A DNA stretch of 64,000 bases from Calothrix sp. CSU_2_0 (GCA_012034595.1 JAAUPE010000002.1:33682-97681), one strand, 5' to 3'; shown: positions 35,543 through 45,281, counted from the first letter of the stretch. Numbers and translations are program-made. The notes: generated by a model not told the origin, from the sequence alone.

Positions 35543-37165
35543 TTAATAGCCTCTTATTTGGTTTATTAAAGTTCCAGCATCCTCAGGCAAAGTGTCACCT
35601 CTCCAAGCAACATGTCCATCTGGTCGAACTAAAATAAAAGCGCGATGTTCGCAAAGTTGAGCAATTTCGGGATTATTAATTTGCTGGTTGGTAAAGGGTA
35701 CATTTCTTTCTTGACAAGCTTTAGCAAATTTTTCAATTTCTGGTGCGGGTTTAAACGATATCAACACAAACCCATGACCAAATAAATCTAAAGTTGATTT
35801 ACCTGGTTCCAGCCAAGCATGGGGAAATCGACAACCCGGATAACTAGTTTGCTGCCATTGGAAAGCGTCATTGGTTGGTGGTTCTCCATCGGGGATAATT
35901 ATTGACGATTCGTAACGAAAACCAAAATGAACTCCTGGTGCATCAAACTCCTGTTTCACGTTGCTGCGTTCCATTCCCACAGCCATTTCCTTACGAATGC
36001 GATCGCCTTCTTTTGTGTCGCTTGTAATTATTGGGGGTATACTACGTTTTTGGGTGCGTTCTAAGTTAGCGTTTGCTTCTTCTAGGTTTCGGACTGCGAT
36101 CGGTTTGCGTTCAATTTCGTAGGTGTTGAGTAAATTAGTTCCACCCCAACCCTGAATTGTGGCAGCTAGTTTCCAACCTAAGTCAACTGCATCACCTATT
36201 CCCGTGTTCATACCGAAACCACCGGAGGGTGAAAGTGTATGAGCGCTATCACCAACAAAGAAGATATTTCCGGCTCTATACTGGTTTGCGACACGATGAC
36301 TTAAGCGCCAAGGAATATTAGAAACAATCTCGAAGGGTGTATCAATTGATATGGCTGCCCGGATAGATTCTTCCGCATCACGTACTTGACCATCTGCTTG
36401 CGGTTTTAAAATTAAGCGATATAGTTCTTTTCCATCTACTGCCCGTAGTGGTTCCTGAATTACAGGATTGACTAGATAATAAACCATTGCATGATTTTTT
36501 CCCATTTGTTCGGCTAGCTTGGGAGCTCGAAAAACCACACTTTGGAATGTTTGTGTTGGGTGGAAGGTGGTAGCATCAACACCGCAAGCTTTACGTATCA
36601 AACTGCGGGAGCCATCGCAAGCTACCATGTATTGAGCGTGAATTATTTCTGTTGTTCCTGTTTCTAAGTTTGTTACTTGAGAAACTACACCTTTATCTGT
36701 TTGCTCAAAGCTATCCAAACGAGACTGAAATTTAATTATTCCATCGGGATATTGACCCAAAAATTTCTGAAATATTGGTGCAAACCAGTCTTGGGGACAT
36801 ACTTGCTCTGTTTCTGGTGCGTAGTCGGGTAGGGTTCTTTCTGCATAGCTAGGAAAATGCGCTCGGTATATTTCATGACCACCAACAGATGTGACCCAAG
36901 CAATATCTAAAGTATGTTCGGGAGACCAACCAGCGTTGCGTATCTGTTGGGAAATCCCCCAACGTCGGCAAAATTCCATCGAACGTGGTCCAACTGTGCT
37001 AACTTTGGGGTCGTTGACGATTCCATCGGTCTGTTCTATGAGGATGCAATTAATACCCTGATAGCGTAGTTCTACTGCCATTGCTAAACCAACAGGACCA
37101 CCACCAATTATTAGTACATCTGTTTCAAGGGTATTGTTGTTTGTGGAAGATTCTAAAATGCTCAT
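35543..37165 (-). CDS. FAD-dependent aromatic monooxygenase
   Basis: 540 residues, PHBH/MhpA-type flavoprotein hydroxylase. Rossmann motif VLIIGGGPVGLAMAVEL, substrate-side DG motif CDGSRSLIRKACGV, and second FAD motif GDSAHTLSPSGGFGMNTGIG. The C-terminal part from about 440 (LDLFGHGFVLISF, ILVRPDGHVAWRGD) is the thioredoxin-like tail of the phenol hydroxylase/MhpA group. It would hydroxylate an aromatic ring with NAD(P)H and O2. Cluster context suggests polycyclic or aromatic substrate processing; the actual substrate is unknown. Confidence 0.92.
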   Translation of the reverse strand: MSILESSTNNNTLETDVLIIGGGPVGLAMAVELRYQGINCILIEQTDGIVNDPKVSTVGPRSMEFCRRWGISQQIRNAGWSPEHTLDIAWVTSVGGHEIYRAHFPSYAERTLPDYAPETEQVCPQDWFAPIFQKFLGQYPDGIIKFQSRLDSFEQTDKGVVSQVTNLETGTTEIIHAQYMVACDGSRSLIRKACGVDATTFHPTQTFQSVVFRAPKLAEQMGKNHAMVYYLVNPVIQEPLRAVDGKELYRLILKPQADGQVRDAEESIRAAISIDTPFEIVSNIPWRLSHRVANQYRAGNIFFVGDSAHTLSPSGGFGMNTGIGDAVDLGWKLAATIQGWGGTNLLNTYEIERKPIAVRNLEEANANLERTQKRSIPPIITSDTKEGDRIRKEMAVGMERSNVKQEFDAPGVHFGFRYESSIIIPDGEPPTNDAFQWQQTSYPGCRFPHAWLEPGKSTLDLFGHGFVLISFKPAPEIEKFAKACQERNVPFTNQQINNPEIAQLCEHRAFILVRPDGHVAWRGDTLPEDAGTLINQIRGY

Positions 37166-37228
37166 ATAGCTCGTATCCCAAAGGTGCTTTCATTACTCGT
37201 ACTGGTAGGCAATCGTTAGAATTAGTGA

Positions 37229-37334
37229 TAAGTAGTGGTGCAAAAATATCTATACATCTCGAAAACCCCAAACCCTTGGGATTGCTTCTTTACGTCGCAA
37301 TGACATATATATTTAATTTTGCCTAACCACTTAA
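37229..37334. mobile_element. MITE family 2, copy B (reverse orientation)
   Basis: Ends TAAGTAGTGGTGCAAAA (from 37229) and TTTTGCCTAACCACTTAA (to about 37334) are imperfect inverted repeats. Inside, CTCGAAAACCCCAAACCCTT, GGGATTGCTTC and CGCAATGACA match copy A (34659) in reverse. It lies upstream of the FAD monooxygenase gene, so copies A and B flank the GST and monooxygenase genes. Confidence 0.65.
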
Positions 37335-37504
37335 CTAGCTCAAATTAAGTAGATGTAACTCGATTTAAGTTATGCGGTTATCAAAAGGGCAAAGTTAGTT
37401 TTGGTCTAGCTTTTCACTTTCTAAATTCTTATAGCGATAGACGATCCAGATTTATGCACAGAGGATAGAAAAATGAGTGAGCGTCCTATTTGATTTTTAA
37501 CGCT
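37335..37504. other. Spacer between SDR and MITE
   Basis: No gene seen. AT-rich, with no strong hairpin. It may carry the promoter for the monooxygenase-GST pair. Confidence 0.3.
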
Positions 37505-38275
37505 TCACCAAGGTAATTTACTTCCATCCCAAGAGAAAAACTCCCCTGTATCCGTCGGTTGAAGTTTTTCGATTACCGTCAATAATTGATTTACAGTACG
37601 TTCGACAGAGAATAGCTTTTCTGGTGGGACATTTTTCTGAAATGGCTGGGAAAGCTCTGTATCGGTTGTGCCGGGATGTAAGGTGACTACAATGGTCTTT
37701 GGACAGCTTCTTCCATACTCGATCGATACATTTCGCATCAACATGTTTAATGCTGCTTTTGATGCACGATAACCATACCAACCACCGATTTTATTGTCAC
37801 CAATACTACCTACTTTTGCAGAAATAGCAGCAAATACACTAGTTTCTTTATGCTTAAAAAGTGGTTGTAAATGCTTTGCTAAGAGTACACTCGTAATAGC
37901 ATTAACTTGAAAATAACGGGTTAAATTTTCGACATTAATTTGACGCAGGCTTTTTTCTGGTTGGAGATTGCGATCGTGCAATAATCCCACACAATTGATG
38001 GCAAAATGCAGCTTGTCTGTATCTGCACGAATTTTCTCGATGCATTGGGCAATTTGTTCCTCGTCCACAATATCAACCGCAAAACAAGTTAATTTATTTG
38101 GATGAGCATCTAAAAGCGCAAATAAACCAGAGGCAGATTCAGGATTGCGGTAAGTTGCATAAACTTTACCCACTCTACTATCCGACAAAAGTTTTTCCAC
38201 AAATCCCAAACCAATACCCCGACTAGCACCAATAACCAAGCTATTAATAAGATGATTTGCATCCAAAAACGACAT
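37505..38275 (-). CDS. Short-chain dehydrogenase/reductase
   Basis: 256 residues from ATG 38275, which has AGGAAAAGAAG just upstream; an in-frame TTG at 38302 is less likely. NAD(P) motif SLVIGASRGIGLGFVEKLL (GxxxGIG), INCVG for NNAG, active-site Ser in FAAISAKVGS and YGYRASKAALN (YxxxK). LHPGTTDTELSQPFQ near the end is typical of the C-factor/CsgA-like SDR group. It oxidises or reduces a hydroxyl/carbonyl group. Last gene of the minus-strand oxidative cluster, divergent from the lipase-like gene. Confidence 0.9.
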   Translation of the reverse strand: MSFLDANHLINSLVIGASRGIGLGFVEKLLSDSRVGKVYATYRNPESASGLFALLDAHPNKLTCFAVDIVDEEQIAQCIEKIRADTDKLHFAINCVGLLHDRNLQPEKSLRQINVENLTRYFQVNAITSVLLAKHLQPLFKHKETSVFAAISAKVGSIGDNKIGGWYGYRASKAALNMLMRNVSIEYGRSCPKTIVVTLHPGTTDTELSQPFQKNVPPEKLFSVERTVNQLLTVIEKLQPTDTGEFFSWDGSKLPW

Positions 38276-38346
38276 TCTTCTTTTCCTATTTCCTATACTC
38301 AAAAATTCTAATGTATTATTTCCTGTAATAATTTAGGATTTTCCCT

Positions 38347-39195
38347 ATGCATCATCAAGAAGGAAAGATTCCCACAACTGGAGGAATAGAATTGTATTAT
38401 CAAGCATGGCAACCTGATGGTGTTGTGCGAGGAATTTTAGCGATCGCTCATGGTTTGGGTGGACATAGTGGTTTATACGGTAATATTATCAATCAATTAA
38501 TACCTCAAAATTTTGCCATTTATAGTATTGATTTGCGCGGACATGGAAAATCACCCGGTCAACGTGGGTATATTAATTCTTGGGATGAATATCGTGATGA
38601 TGTCGGTAATTTTCTCAAATTTATTACTAGCAAAAATCCCGAAATTCCCTTATTCCTGCTCGGTCATAGCTTGGGTGGTTTGACAGTTCTAGATTATGCA
38701 TTGCACTCTGCGATTCAATCCGAAAAACGACCAAAACTCAAAGGTTTAATTACTTTTACCCCAGCATTAGGAGCATCAGGAGTTCCCCTACTTCAACTAT
38801 TATTAGGGAAATTTTTATCACGTATATACCCACGTTTTTCGATGAGTACGGGTCTAAATTTAAGTTTATCTTCTCGTGATGAAGAAGTAATTAAAGGTTA
38901 CGCAAAAGACCCATTAAGGCATACGATGGGTACTGCACGTTTATCAACAGAATATTCTCGTACTGTAAATTGGGTTTACGAACATGCGATCGCACTAGAT
39001 ATTCCCTTTTTAATGATGCTTGCTGGGCAGGATAAGGTGACTTTCCCTGAAGGAAGTCGCAAGTTTTTTGAGAAATTGACTTTCCCTGATATTGAATTAA
39101 AGGAGTACCCAGAAAGTTATCACTGTATCCAGGATGATTTAAATTATCGAGAGGTGTTGGCAGATTTAGAGGATTGGTTAGAACGACATTTGTAG
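38347..39195 (+). CDS. Alpha/beta hydrolase, monoacylglycerol lipase-like
   Basis: 282 residues. Oxyanion region LAIAHGLGGHSGLYG (HGLG), SIDLRGHGKSPGQRG, nucleophile elbow LLGHSLGGLTVLDYA (GHSLG), acid in MMLAGQDKVTFPEG, and His in ESYHCIQDDLNY. This matches the monoacylglycerol lipase/lysophospholipase family (Hydrolase_4). No signal peptide, so cytoplasmic. Likely cleaves acyl esters in lipid turnover. Starts 71 bp from the divergent SDR gene. Confidence 0.92.
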   Translation: MHHQEGKIPTTGGIELYYQAWQPDGVVRGILAIAHGLGGHSGLYGNIINQLIPQNFAIYSIDLRGHGKSPGQRGYINSWDEYRDDVGNFLKFITSKNPEIPLFLLGHSLGGLTVLDYALHSAIQSEKRPKLKGLITFTPALGASGVPLLQLLLGKFLSRIYPRFSMSTGLNLSLSSRDEEVIKGYAKDPLRHTMGTARLSTEYSRTVNWVYEHAIALDIPFLMMLAGQDKVTFPEGSRKFFEKLTFPDIELKEYPESYHCIQDDLNYREVLADLEDWLERHL

Positions 39196-39204
39196 GAGTC
39201 GGGA

Positions 39205-39325
39205 ATTCAGAATTCAGCAATCAGGATTTAGAATTCAGCAATCAGAATTCAGGAATCAGGATTTAGAATTCAGGAATCAGGATTTAGAATTCAGGAATCA
39301 GGATTTAGAATTCAGCAATCAAAAA
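39205..39325. repeat. AATTCAG-GAATCAGGATTTAG tandem repeats
   Basis: Irregular tandem copies of GAATTCAGSAATCAGGATTTA fill the spacer after the hydrolase gene. The reverse complement (CCTGAATTCTGA) recurs at 58565-58735. Simple-sequence repeats of this kind are usual in filamentous cyanobacteria. Confidence 0.75.
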
Positions 39326-39438
39326 TCAAAAGCTTTACATATACCGATCGACTGCACAGAGATGTAATTGCAATCTACTGTATGTAAAATGATGAATGGA
39401 AGAATTAATTAATATTTAAGAGCCATATCATATAACTG

Positions 39439-40422
39439 ATGAATACACAAGACGCAGCAGCAATAAAAGCAGTAGAACAAGGGGTGACAATATGCGATCG
39501 CACTCACTGGGGACGTATTAAAATAACTGGTGGCGATCGTCTGCGTTTTCTCCATAACCAAAGCACTAACGATTTTGAATCACTCAAACCTGGTCAGGGT
39601 TGTGACACTGTTTTCGTCACTTCCACAGCTAGAACTATCGACTTAGTTACAGCATATGTCGGTGATGATGCAGTAATTCTTTTGGTTTCCCCCAACCGTC
39701 GCGAATACCTAATGCAATGGTTGGATAAATACATATTTTTTGCAGACAAAGTAGAACTTGCAGATGTCACAGAAACGACATGTACTTTTAACGTTATTGG
39801 TTCTAAAAGCGACGAAATTATTGAGAAATTAACCGCAGGTGAACTAATTGGACAACCTCTCCACAGTCACAAAGTATATAATATTTCCCCAATAGAAGAA
39901 CTTCACATCGCTGTTGGTAGTGGTTTAGCATCTGCTGGTTACACCTTAATCTTACCAGCCACTCACAAAGAAATCCTCTGGAACCAACTACTAGAAATGG
40001 GTGCAGTGGAAATGAGTCAAACTGCCTGGGAAACCCTGCGAATTACCCAAGGTCGTCCCCTACCCGAACGGGAATTGACTGATGATTATAACCCTTTAGA
40101 AGTCGGTTTATGGCAGACTATCTCTTTTAATAAGGGTTGTTATATCGGACAAGAAACCATTGCCAGATTAAATACATATAAAGGCATAAAAACATACCTT
40201 TGGGGAATTAAATTAAATTCATTAGTTGAACCAGGAAGTACTATCAATTTAGGTCAAGAGAAAATCGGAATTCTCACGAGTATTACGGAAACAACTGATG
40301 GATATTTTGGATTAGGTTACATTCGCAGCAAAGCAGGTGGTGTTGGTTTAAAGGTGACAATTAGCAATAGCGAAGGTGAAGTTGTAGAAATTCCCTTTGT
40401 TTCCCATCAATACCCAGATTAA
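39439..40422 (+). CDS. ygfZ: Folate-binding YgfZ/GcvT-like protein
   Basis: 327 residues. It has the signature KGCYIGQETIARLNTYKG (K-G-C-x-x-G-Q-E) and GRPLPERELTDDYNPLEVGL. YgfZ binds tetrahydrofolate and helps in repair or assembly of certain Fe-S enzymes; the Cys in the signature is important in E. coli. The N-terminal half HWGRIKITGGDRLRFLHNQS is the GcvT-like fold. It is not the glycine cleavage T protein, which has a longer C-domain. Monocistronic. Confidence 0.85.
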   Translation: MNTQDAAAIKAVEQGVTICDRTHWGRIKITGGDRLRFLHNQSTNDFESLKPGQGCDTVFVTSTARTIDLVTAYVGDDAVILLVSPNRREYLMQWLDKYIFFADKVELADVTETTCTFNVIGSKSDEIIEKLTAGELIGQPLHSHKVYNISPIEELHIAVGSGLASAGYTLILPATHKEILWNQLLEMGAVEMSQTAWETLRITQGRPLPERELTDDYNPLEVGLWQTISFNKGCYIGQETIARLNTYKGIKTYLWGIKLNSLVEPGSTINLGQEKIGILTSITETTDGYFGLGYIRSKAGGVGLKVTISNSEGEVVEIPFVSHQYPD

Positions 40423-40678
40423 TCTTTGACTGTAATATTGTTTCGTTTGGTTGCTGCAATGTGTCGCATGGTGCAGCTTCTTACCCATTGCGTGCAAGGG
40501 TTCCTATTATTATGTATCTATTCCTAACGGGACTTAGCTATTGTTAGGATTTTGGTAAATTTTTATAGATGCCATCAATGCCGCAGCACAAGATATTCTC
40601 AAAATTATGGTAGCGGCAATTTTCCAAAAGATTCTCAATGCATAATTACCCACCCTAATCGCGGAATTAGAATATTAT

Positions 40679-42073
40679 TTGCAGCACAGTACAGGTAAAA
40701 TCATAGTGAATACACAAAAAATATTTCACATCAACGCTCTAATATCCTCCCTCCCAGACATCGAAATAATTACCGACACTTCGCAAGTCGCGAAACTATC
40801 TCAGGACTACCACACCTTCAGCCCCATCCTCACCGCAAAACTAGCAGGAAAAGCTGGAGATATTGTCATTCGTCCAGCTAATCAAAACGAAGTCTTAAAA
40901 ATTGCAGCAGCCTGTGCCAAATACAAAATTCCCATCACCCTTAGAGGAGCCGGTACAGGGAACTACGGACAATGTGTCCCCCTCTATGGCGGTGTAATTT
41001 TAGACACAAGTAGGATGCAAAATATCTGTTGGGTAAAACCAGGAATTGCACGGGTTGAAGCAGGAGTCAAACTTGCAGCACTTGACAAAAAAGCCCGTGA
41101 AACAGGTTGGGAAATGCGTATGGCTCCCTCAACTTACCGCACAGCGTCAATAGGTGGATTTATCGCTGGAGGTAGTGGGGGAATAGGTTCAATTCAGTAT
41201 GGATTGATGGGAGAAAGAGGAAATCTTCTCGCTTTGCAAATTATCACCCTCGAAGACGAACCCCGAATTATCGAGTTAAGAGGAGATGAAGTACAAAAAG
41301 CTAATCATGCATGGGGGATTAATGGCATTATTACAGAAATTGAAATTCCCCTCGCACCAGCATATCCTTGGGCTGAAATCATCGTCACTTTTGATGAGTT
41401 TATGCAAGCTGCAAAATTTGGGCAAGCACTGGCTGCATCAGATGGCATTATCAAAAAAGAAGTTGCTATTTTTGCTGCTCCAATTCCTCAATATTTTACA
41501 GCTTTGCGGCAATATATTCCGCAGAATCAGCACGCAGCAATATTAATTATTGCTGAACCAAGTTTAGAGTTTTTGCCAAATTTAATCGAGCAGTACCAAG
41601 GTAAAATTACATATCAAAAATCAGCACAAGAGGCACTTAAGGGTACACATTTAGCAGAATATACTTGGAATCACACAACTTTACATGCAAGAAGTGTAGA
41701 CGATTCTATCACCTATTTACAAAGTATATATCCATCCGATAATCTGCAAACAATTGAGCATATGTATCATCATTTTGGAGATGAAGTGATGATGCATTTA
41801 GAATTTATTCGTGCTGGTGGCAAAGTTGCGAATCCAGGGTTGCAATTGGTACGATATAAAGATGAAGAACGTCTTAGTGAAATTATTCGCTATCACGAAG
41901 AGCATGGGGTATTTATTGCTAATCCCCATAGTTACTTTATTGAAGATGGTTGGAAGCGAGTAATCGATCCTGAGCATTTAAAGTTTAAAGAAATGGTTGA
42001 CCCTTATGGTTTAATGAATCCGGGGAAAAGTAAAGTTTTGGCTGTTGCTTTTGCTGAAGATGCTGGAAATTAA
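40679..42073 (+). CDS. FAD-linked oxidase (GlcD/VAO type)
   Basis: 464 residues from TTG 40679; GTG 40706 (VNTQKIFHINAL) is an equal alternative and no ATG is near. FAD-binding PCMH domain at about 55-235: GDIVIRPANQNEVLKIAAAC, ITLRGAGTGNYGQCVPLYGG, and TASIGGFIAGGSGGIGSIQY. The C-domain ends DPEHLKFKEMVDPYGLMNPG, K. This is the family of glycolate oxidase GlcD and D-lactate dehydrogenase. Substrate not determinable. Spacing to ygfZ is 256 bp, so a separate transcript is likely. Confidence 0.88.
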   Translation: MQHSTGKIIVNTQKIFHINALISSLPDIEIITDTSQVAKLSQDYHTFSPILTAKLAGKAGDIVIRPANQNEVLKIAAACAKYKIPITLRGAGTGNYGQCVPLYGGVILDTSRMQNICWVKPGIARVEAGVKLAALDKKARETGWEMRMAPSTYRTASIGGFIAGGSGGIGSIQYGLMGERGNLLALQIITLEDEPRIIELRGDEVQKANHAWGINGIITEIEIPLAPAYPWAEIIVTFDEFMQAAKFGQALAASDGIIKKEVAIFAAPIPQYFTALRQYIPQNQHAAILIIAEPSLEFLPNLIEQYQGKITYQKSAQEALKGTHLAEYTWNHTTLHARSVDDSITYLQSIYPSDNLQTIEHMYHHFGDEVMMHLEFIRAGGKVANPGLQLVRYKDEERLSEIIRYHEEHGVFIANPHSYFIEDGWKRVIDPEHLKFKEMVDPYGLMNPGKSKVLAVAFAEDAGN

Positions 42074-42326
42074 TCATATATTCGTAGGTTGGGGACAGGC
42101 GCATGTATGGATATTTGCGGCGATATGATAAGCTTCATGTTTGCGTCGTAACCCAACATTTTCTTATTGTGTTTTTCTGCTCTCGATATTAATATGTTGA
42201 GTTAATAATATTAACATTAAAATTGAAGTGTGCTAATAAATAATGACTAATGATTCAATTTCATTAAGTCAATAAAAAACAATAATCAACCATTATTTAT
42301 TAGCGATTAATTAAACTAGTTAATTA

Positions 42327-42631
42327 TTAACAACGTTCGTCAAATCGGGTATAGAAACCACCATATTTAATCCAGTATTGTTTCAAAGTATGATGAGGAG
42401 TATGCAAACTAGCTTTTGCTTGATATAATACTACTTTACGGTGTGCCCCCATCCAAATTTTATTGATAGGTTCAACCGAAATTAAACTACCTCCTAAAGA
42501 CTCGACACATTCAGAAAATCGCTCAACTGTTGTATATTCAACAGTCTCTAAAATAAAAAAATGACCAGAACAAATTAAATGACGGGTGCGAATCCAACAC
42601 CGCATTTTTTTTCAGCCTGTGGGGGCAGCAT
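42327..42631 (-). CDS. cpeR: CpeR-like phycoerythrin regulator, frame broken by 1 base
   Basis: From ATG 42631 the frame reads MLPPQAEKK and then leaves the gene; with one more A in the A8 run (42605-42612) it becomes MLPPQAEKKMRCWIRTRHLI and continues through VESLGGSLISVEPINKIWM to YGGFYTRFDERC. Repaired length is about 101 residues. CpeR in Fremyella is an activator needed for cpeBA expression in green light, encoded after cpeS and cpeT; the same S-T-R order is seen here. If the short form is real, it would start at 42605. Confidence 0.82.
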
Positions 42632-42696
42632 TTTGATTTTATTTGAGGTAAATTCATGTGATGTAATGTCATTTGAATCAACTTGCATTAACATAG

Positions 42697-43326
42697 TTAT
42701 TCACCCACGCTAATCTCAGCTATTTCGTCTGCAAAACTTTGCTTTTTTTCAAAACATAAAGGTCCAGCAGTTGAACCCCAAATCTGTTCGTGAGTTTCGA
42801 TGTCCATACCTTTGTCAAGGCTATTCCAAGTGTTTTCGGTGAGTTCAACTTCACTAATTAAATAAGTTTGACGACCGTTACGGGGAATAAGACATTTGTT
42901 TCCCGGTTCTACACCTCCTTGAAATATTTTACCTTGGCGTTTAAATATCATCGAACAGCAGTAGCGTCTCTCTATGCTGTGATGATTAATTGTCTGAAGA
43001 ATGGTTAATTCTCGCGCTGCACCTGCATATTGAATTGGGTCTTTTAAACTGTAATTTTCGATATATATATGGTCTCCATTATCAATCAGACGATGTATAC
43101 CCTGTCGATATGGAGTCCATAAATCGTAGTCGTAAACTTGTTCAGAATAAAATCCAATTCCTGAGAAAAATTCAAATGCTAAAGGACGAAAAAGTACGTG
43201 GATGTGAGCATATTGTTTGGGATTTTCAAACGCTTGCTTTTGATTGCTGAAATCTCCAGCCATCCATCGCGCTAGGGTCATTAAATCGCTGGTGCTTGTG
43301 CCAGGATGATTGAGCGATATAGTCAT
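42697..43326 (-). CDS. cpeT: CpeT/CpcT-type bilin lyase
   Basis: 209 residues. Family block FRPLAFEFFSGIGFYSEQVY then DYDLWTPYRQGIHRL, plus QGGVEPGNKCLIPRNGRQTY and GMDIETHEQIWGSTAGPLC near the end. CpcT attaches phycocyanobilin to Cys153 of the phycocyanin beta subunit; CpeT is its paralogue linked to phycoerythrin. It works in the cytoplasm on free phycobiliproteins. Sits between cpeS and cpeR, as in the Fremyella cpeCDESTR operon. Confidence 0.92.
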   Translation of the reverse strand: MTISLNHPGTSTSDLMTLARWMAGDFSNQKQAFENPKQYAHIHVLFRPLAFEFFSGIGFYSEQVYDYDLWTPYRQGIHRLIDNGDHIYIENYSLKDPIQYAGAARELTILQTINHHSIERRYCCSMIFKRQGKIFQGGVEPGNKCLIPRNGRQTYLISEVELTENTWNSLDKGMDIETHEQIWGSTAGPLCFEKKQSFADEIAEISVGE

Positions 43327-43427
43327 ATTGTCCCTTTAGAACAGAAAGCAAAAATATGTCTCTATAATGTTTTAACCTAAATTTAGTTAATAGCCTGGGG
43401 AAAAGCTAGATTTTGGATGATGCAAAA

Positions 43428-43958
43428 CTAACTATTAGCAAGAGAGCGAATTTCTGATGCAAAGGAAGCTGTAGTGATACCGTTACCATCGCTGGTTTTT
43501 ATCATTGCGACTCGAAAACGCACGTTAGGATTTGCAAACCAAATTCTTTCCTCAGCAGCAGCGCGATCGTATCCGGTGATTAAGGTGAAAACCCCATCAT
43601 CCCCAAAATTATATCTACCTGCTGCGTTGACTGTTTCTGCATAACCGCGATCGCGCAAAAGTTTTCCTTGGGCTGGGTTGGCTAAGTCGGGCACTGGAAC
43701 CAATACTGTTGTTCCTGCTAGGGTTTTATCATCCCAGTCTGATTCCCCTTCCCAGGTCATCCGAAAGGGATGGGTGATATCCTGGGGGTTGATATGGTTG
43801 GTTTTACAAACTTCAATCACAGCCTCATCGTCGCAGTCTAGGGGTACAATATCGATTGTGGAAAGGATTTCTTCAAAATGGGCAAAAGCTAAATGATGTC
43901 CGCTACGTTGCGATCGCCATCTTCCAAATGAAAGTTCAAAGAATTCGGTAATGTTCAT
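43428..43958 (-). CDS. cpeS: CpeS/CpcS-type bilin lyase
   Basis: 176 residues. It starts MNITEFFELSFGRWRSQRSG then HHLAFAHFEE, the CpcS/CpeS N-terminus. Later come PFRMTWEGESDWD, GKLLRDRGYAETV, RYNFGDDGVFTLITGYDR and AAAEERIWFANPNVRFRVAM. Members attach bilins at Cys82/84 of phycobiliproteins. It has a lipocalin-like fold. The second, more diverged CpeS-like gene lies at 46279. Same strand as cpeT, 101 bp apart. Confidence 0.93.
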   Translation of the reverse strand: MNITEFFELSFGRWRSQRSGHHLAFAHFEEILSTIDIVPLDCDDEAVIEVCKTNHINPQDITHPFRMTWEGESDWDDKTLAGTTVLVPVPDLANPAQGKLLRDRGYAETVNAAGRYNFGDDGVFTLITGYDRAAAEERIWFANPNVRFRVAMIKTSDGNGITTASFASEIRSLANS

Positions 43959-44170
43959 TACAAAAATGTTTTCAAAAATTAGATTAATATTCTATAAACC
44001 CACTAGCTCGAATTTCTGAGCTTAGAATTCGACTACGTATCATCACTATTTGCTCTATTTGCTCGAACTCATGCCCATATCTAACTTACTTTCAGCGATT
44101 GGAAAAAAAAGTTATGAAGGTACTGTCCGAGCAAAGCAAATAAAGCCGAGCAATACAATTGGCTACACAA

Positions 44171-44650
44171 TTAACTGCGAGCTTTTTTTGTACGCTTAGT
44201 GGTTTTTGGCAATTTATCGGTCAATTTTTTCGCCAAGCTTTGGGAACTTTTCTCCTTAGCTTCTGATTTGCTTGTTGCTGGTTTTTCTATTTCCAGTTTT
44301 TTTGTTTCGACTTCCACTGTTTGGACTGCGGTAATTTCAGCATGGGTTGGTGCTTCCTCTGAATGTGAAGCTACAACCTCCGACGATACTGAAGTTTCTG
44401 CTGCTATTATCTCAGGTACTTGGTTTACAACGCTTTCGGCAATATCAAATGAAGGCATGACTACACTAACTATTTTTCCTCCATTTTTGGCAATGCGTTG
44501 TATAGTTTGAGACAAGCGTCCTAAAGAAACTCTGAGCGTATAGTTGCTATTTCGTAGGTGTTTGCTTGAAGCACCTGCCACTTCTAGCAAAACTATACGA
44601 CTGTTGTAGTCGCTAAATGAAGCTGTACTAGTAGTTTCTATACCGTACAT
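44171..44650 (-). CDS. CpcD-domain linker with long charged tail
   Basis: 159 residues from ATG 44650, which has a perfect GGAGG eight bases upstream; an in-frame TTG five codons earlier would overlap that site. Residues about 10-65 are a CpcD capping-linker domain: NSRIVLLEVAGASSKHLRNS, NYTLRVSLGRLSQTIQRI, GGKIVSVVMPSF. The remaining ~90 residues are Ala/Glu/Val-rich, then Lys-rich (KKLTDKLPKTTKRTKKARS), a tail not found in ordinary 80-residue CpcD proteins. The tail may be disordered and bind membrane, nucleic acid or another linker; that is a guess. Confidence 0.85.
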   Translation of the reverse strand: MYGIETTSTASFSDYNSRIVLLEVAGASSKHLRNSNYTLRVSLGRLSQTIQRIAKNGGKIVSVVMPSFDIAESVVNQVPEIIAAETSVSSEVVASHSEEAPTHAEITAVQTVEVETKKLEIEKPATSKSEAKEKSSQSLAKKLTDKLPKTTKRTKKARS

Positions 44651-45281
44651 CTGAATTGCCTCCAAAGGAATAGTTAATGTCAGTAGTATTACGTAATTTG
44701 GTCTTTGGTTCGCGAAATAAGTTTTTTATCACGCTGACTCTAACCTTCTCAATTAGAAATTTGGTGTTTAATTGAGATGTTAGATAAAGATTTGCTATGT
44801 ACGTAATAATTAGATTTGCGCGTAGTAGTATAAGCGGTTTGTCTGCGATGAATTTGATTGTAAAACAAATATTAATAATCAAATTAATACTCAATTAATC
44901 CGAACAGCGAATCAAACCTAATTATGAATTAATCTGAAAAGGATGTTTTAACAGCACAAGCAGACTAAATTTAGTCATGCTGTAGCTAGGGAATGCTTTA
45001 AAGCGATACCTACCCTTCGGGAACCTCTTTGAGGAACGGTAAGCTCCGCTAACGCATACGGTATGACAAAAAAGTAGCTTTTTCAAGTAGCTTTTTAAAA
45101 TATCCAGTAATAGCTGATAATTTTCCCTCCAAACGTTGAATATTTTGCCTTGACATCTACCTCATGATTAATTCTCGTATGCTTCTGGGGGTATATTTAT
45201 TACAAATTATGAATATTAATTATTTTTTGGGAAGTTAAAAAGCTGGGGAATGGGCTGTGCTTACCCAGAACCCCAGTTCCA
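44651..45281. other. Long leader/spacer in the phycobilisome cluster
   Basis: No convincing gene. It holds an interspersed repeat at about 44999-45062 (GCGATACCTACCCTTCGGG, TCCGCTAACGCATAC) of a kind scattered in Nostocales, and a pair AAGTAGCTTTTT at 45072-45098. Promoter of the CpcD gene should lie just right of 44700. Confidence 0.4.
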
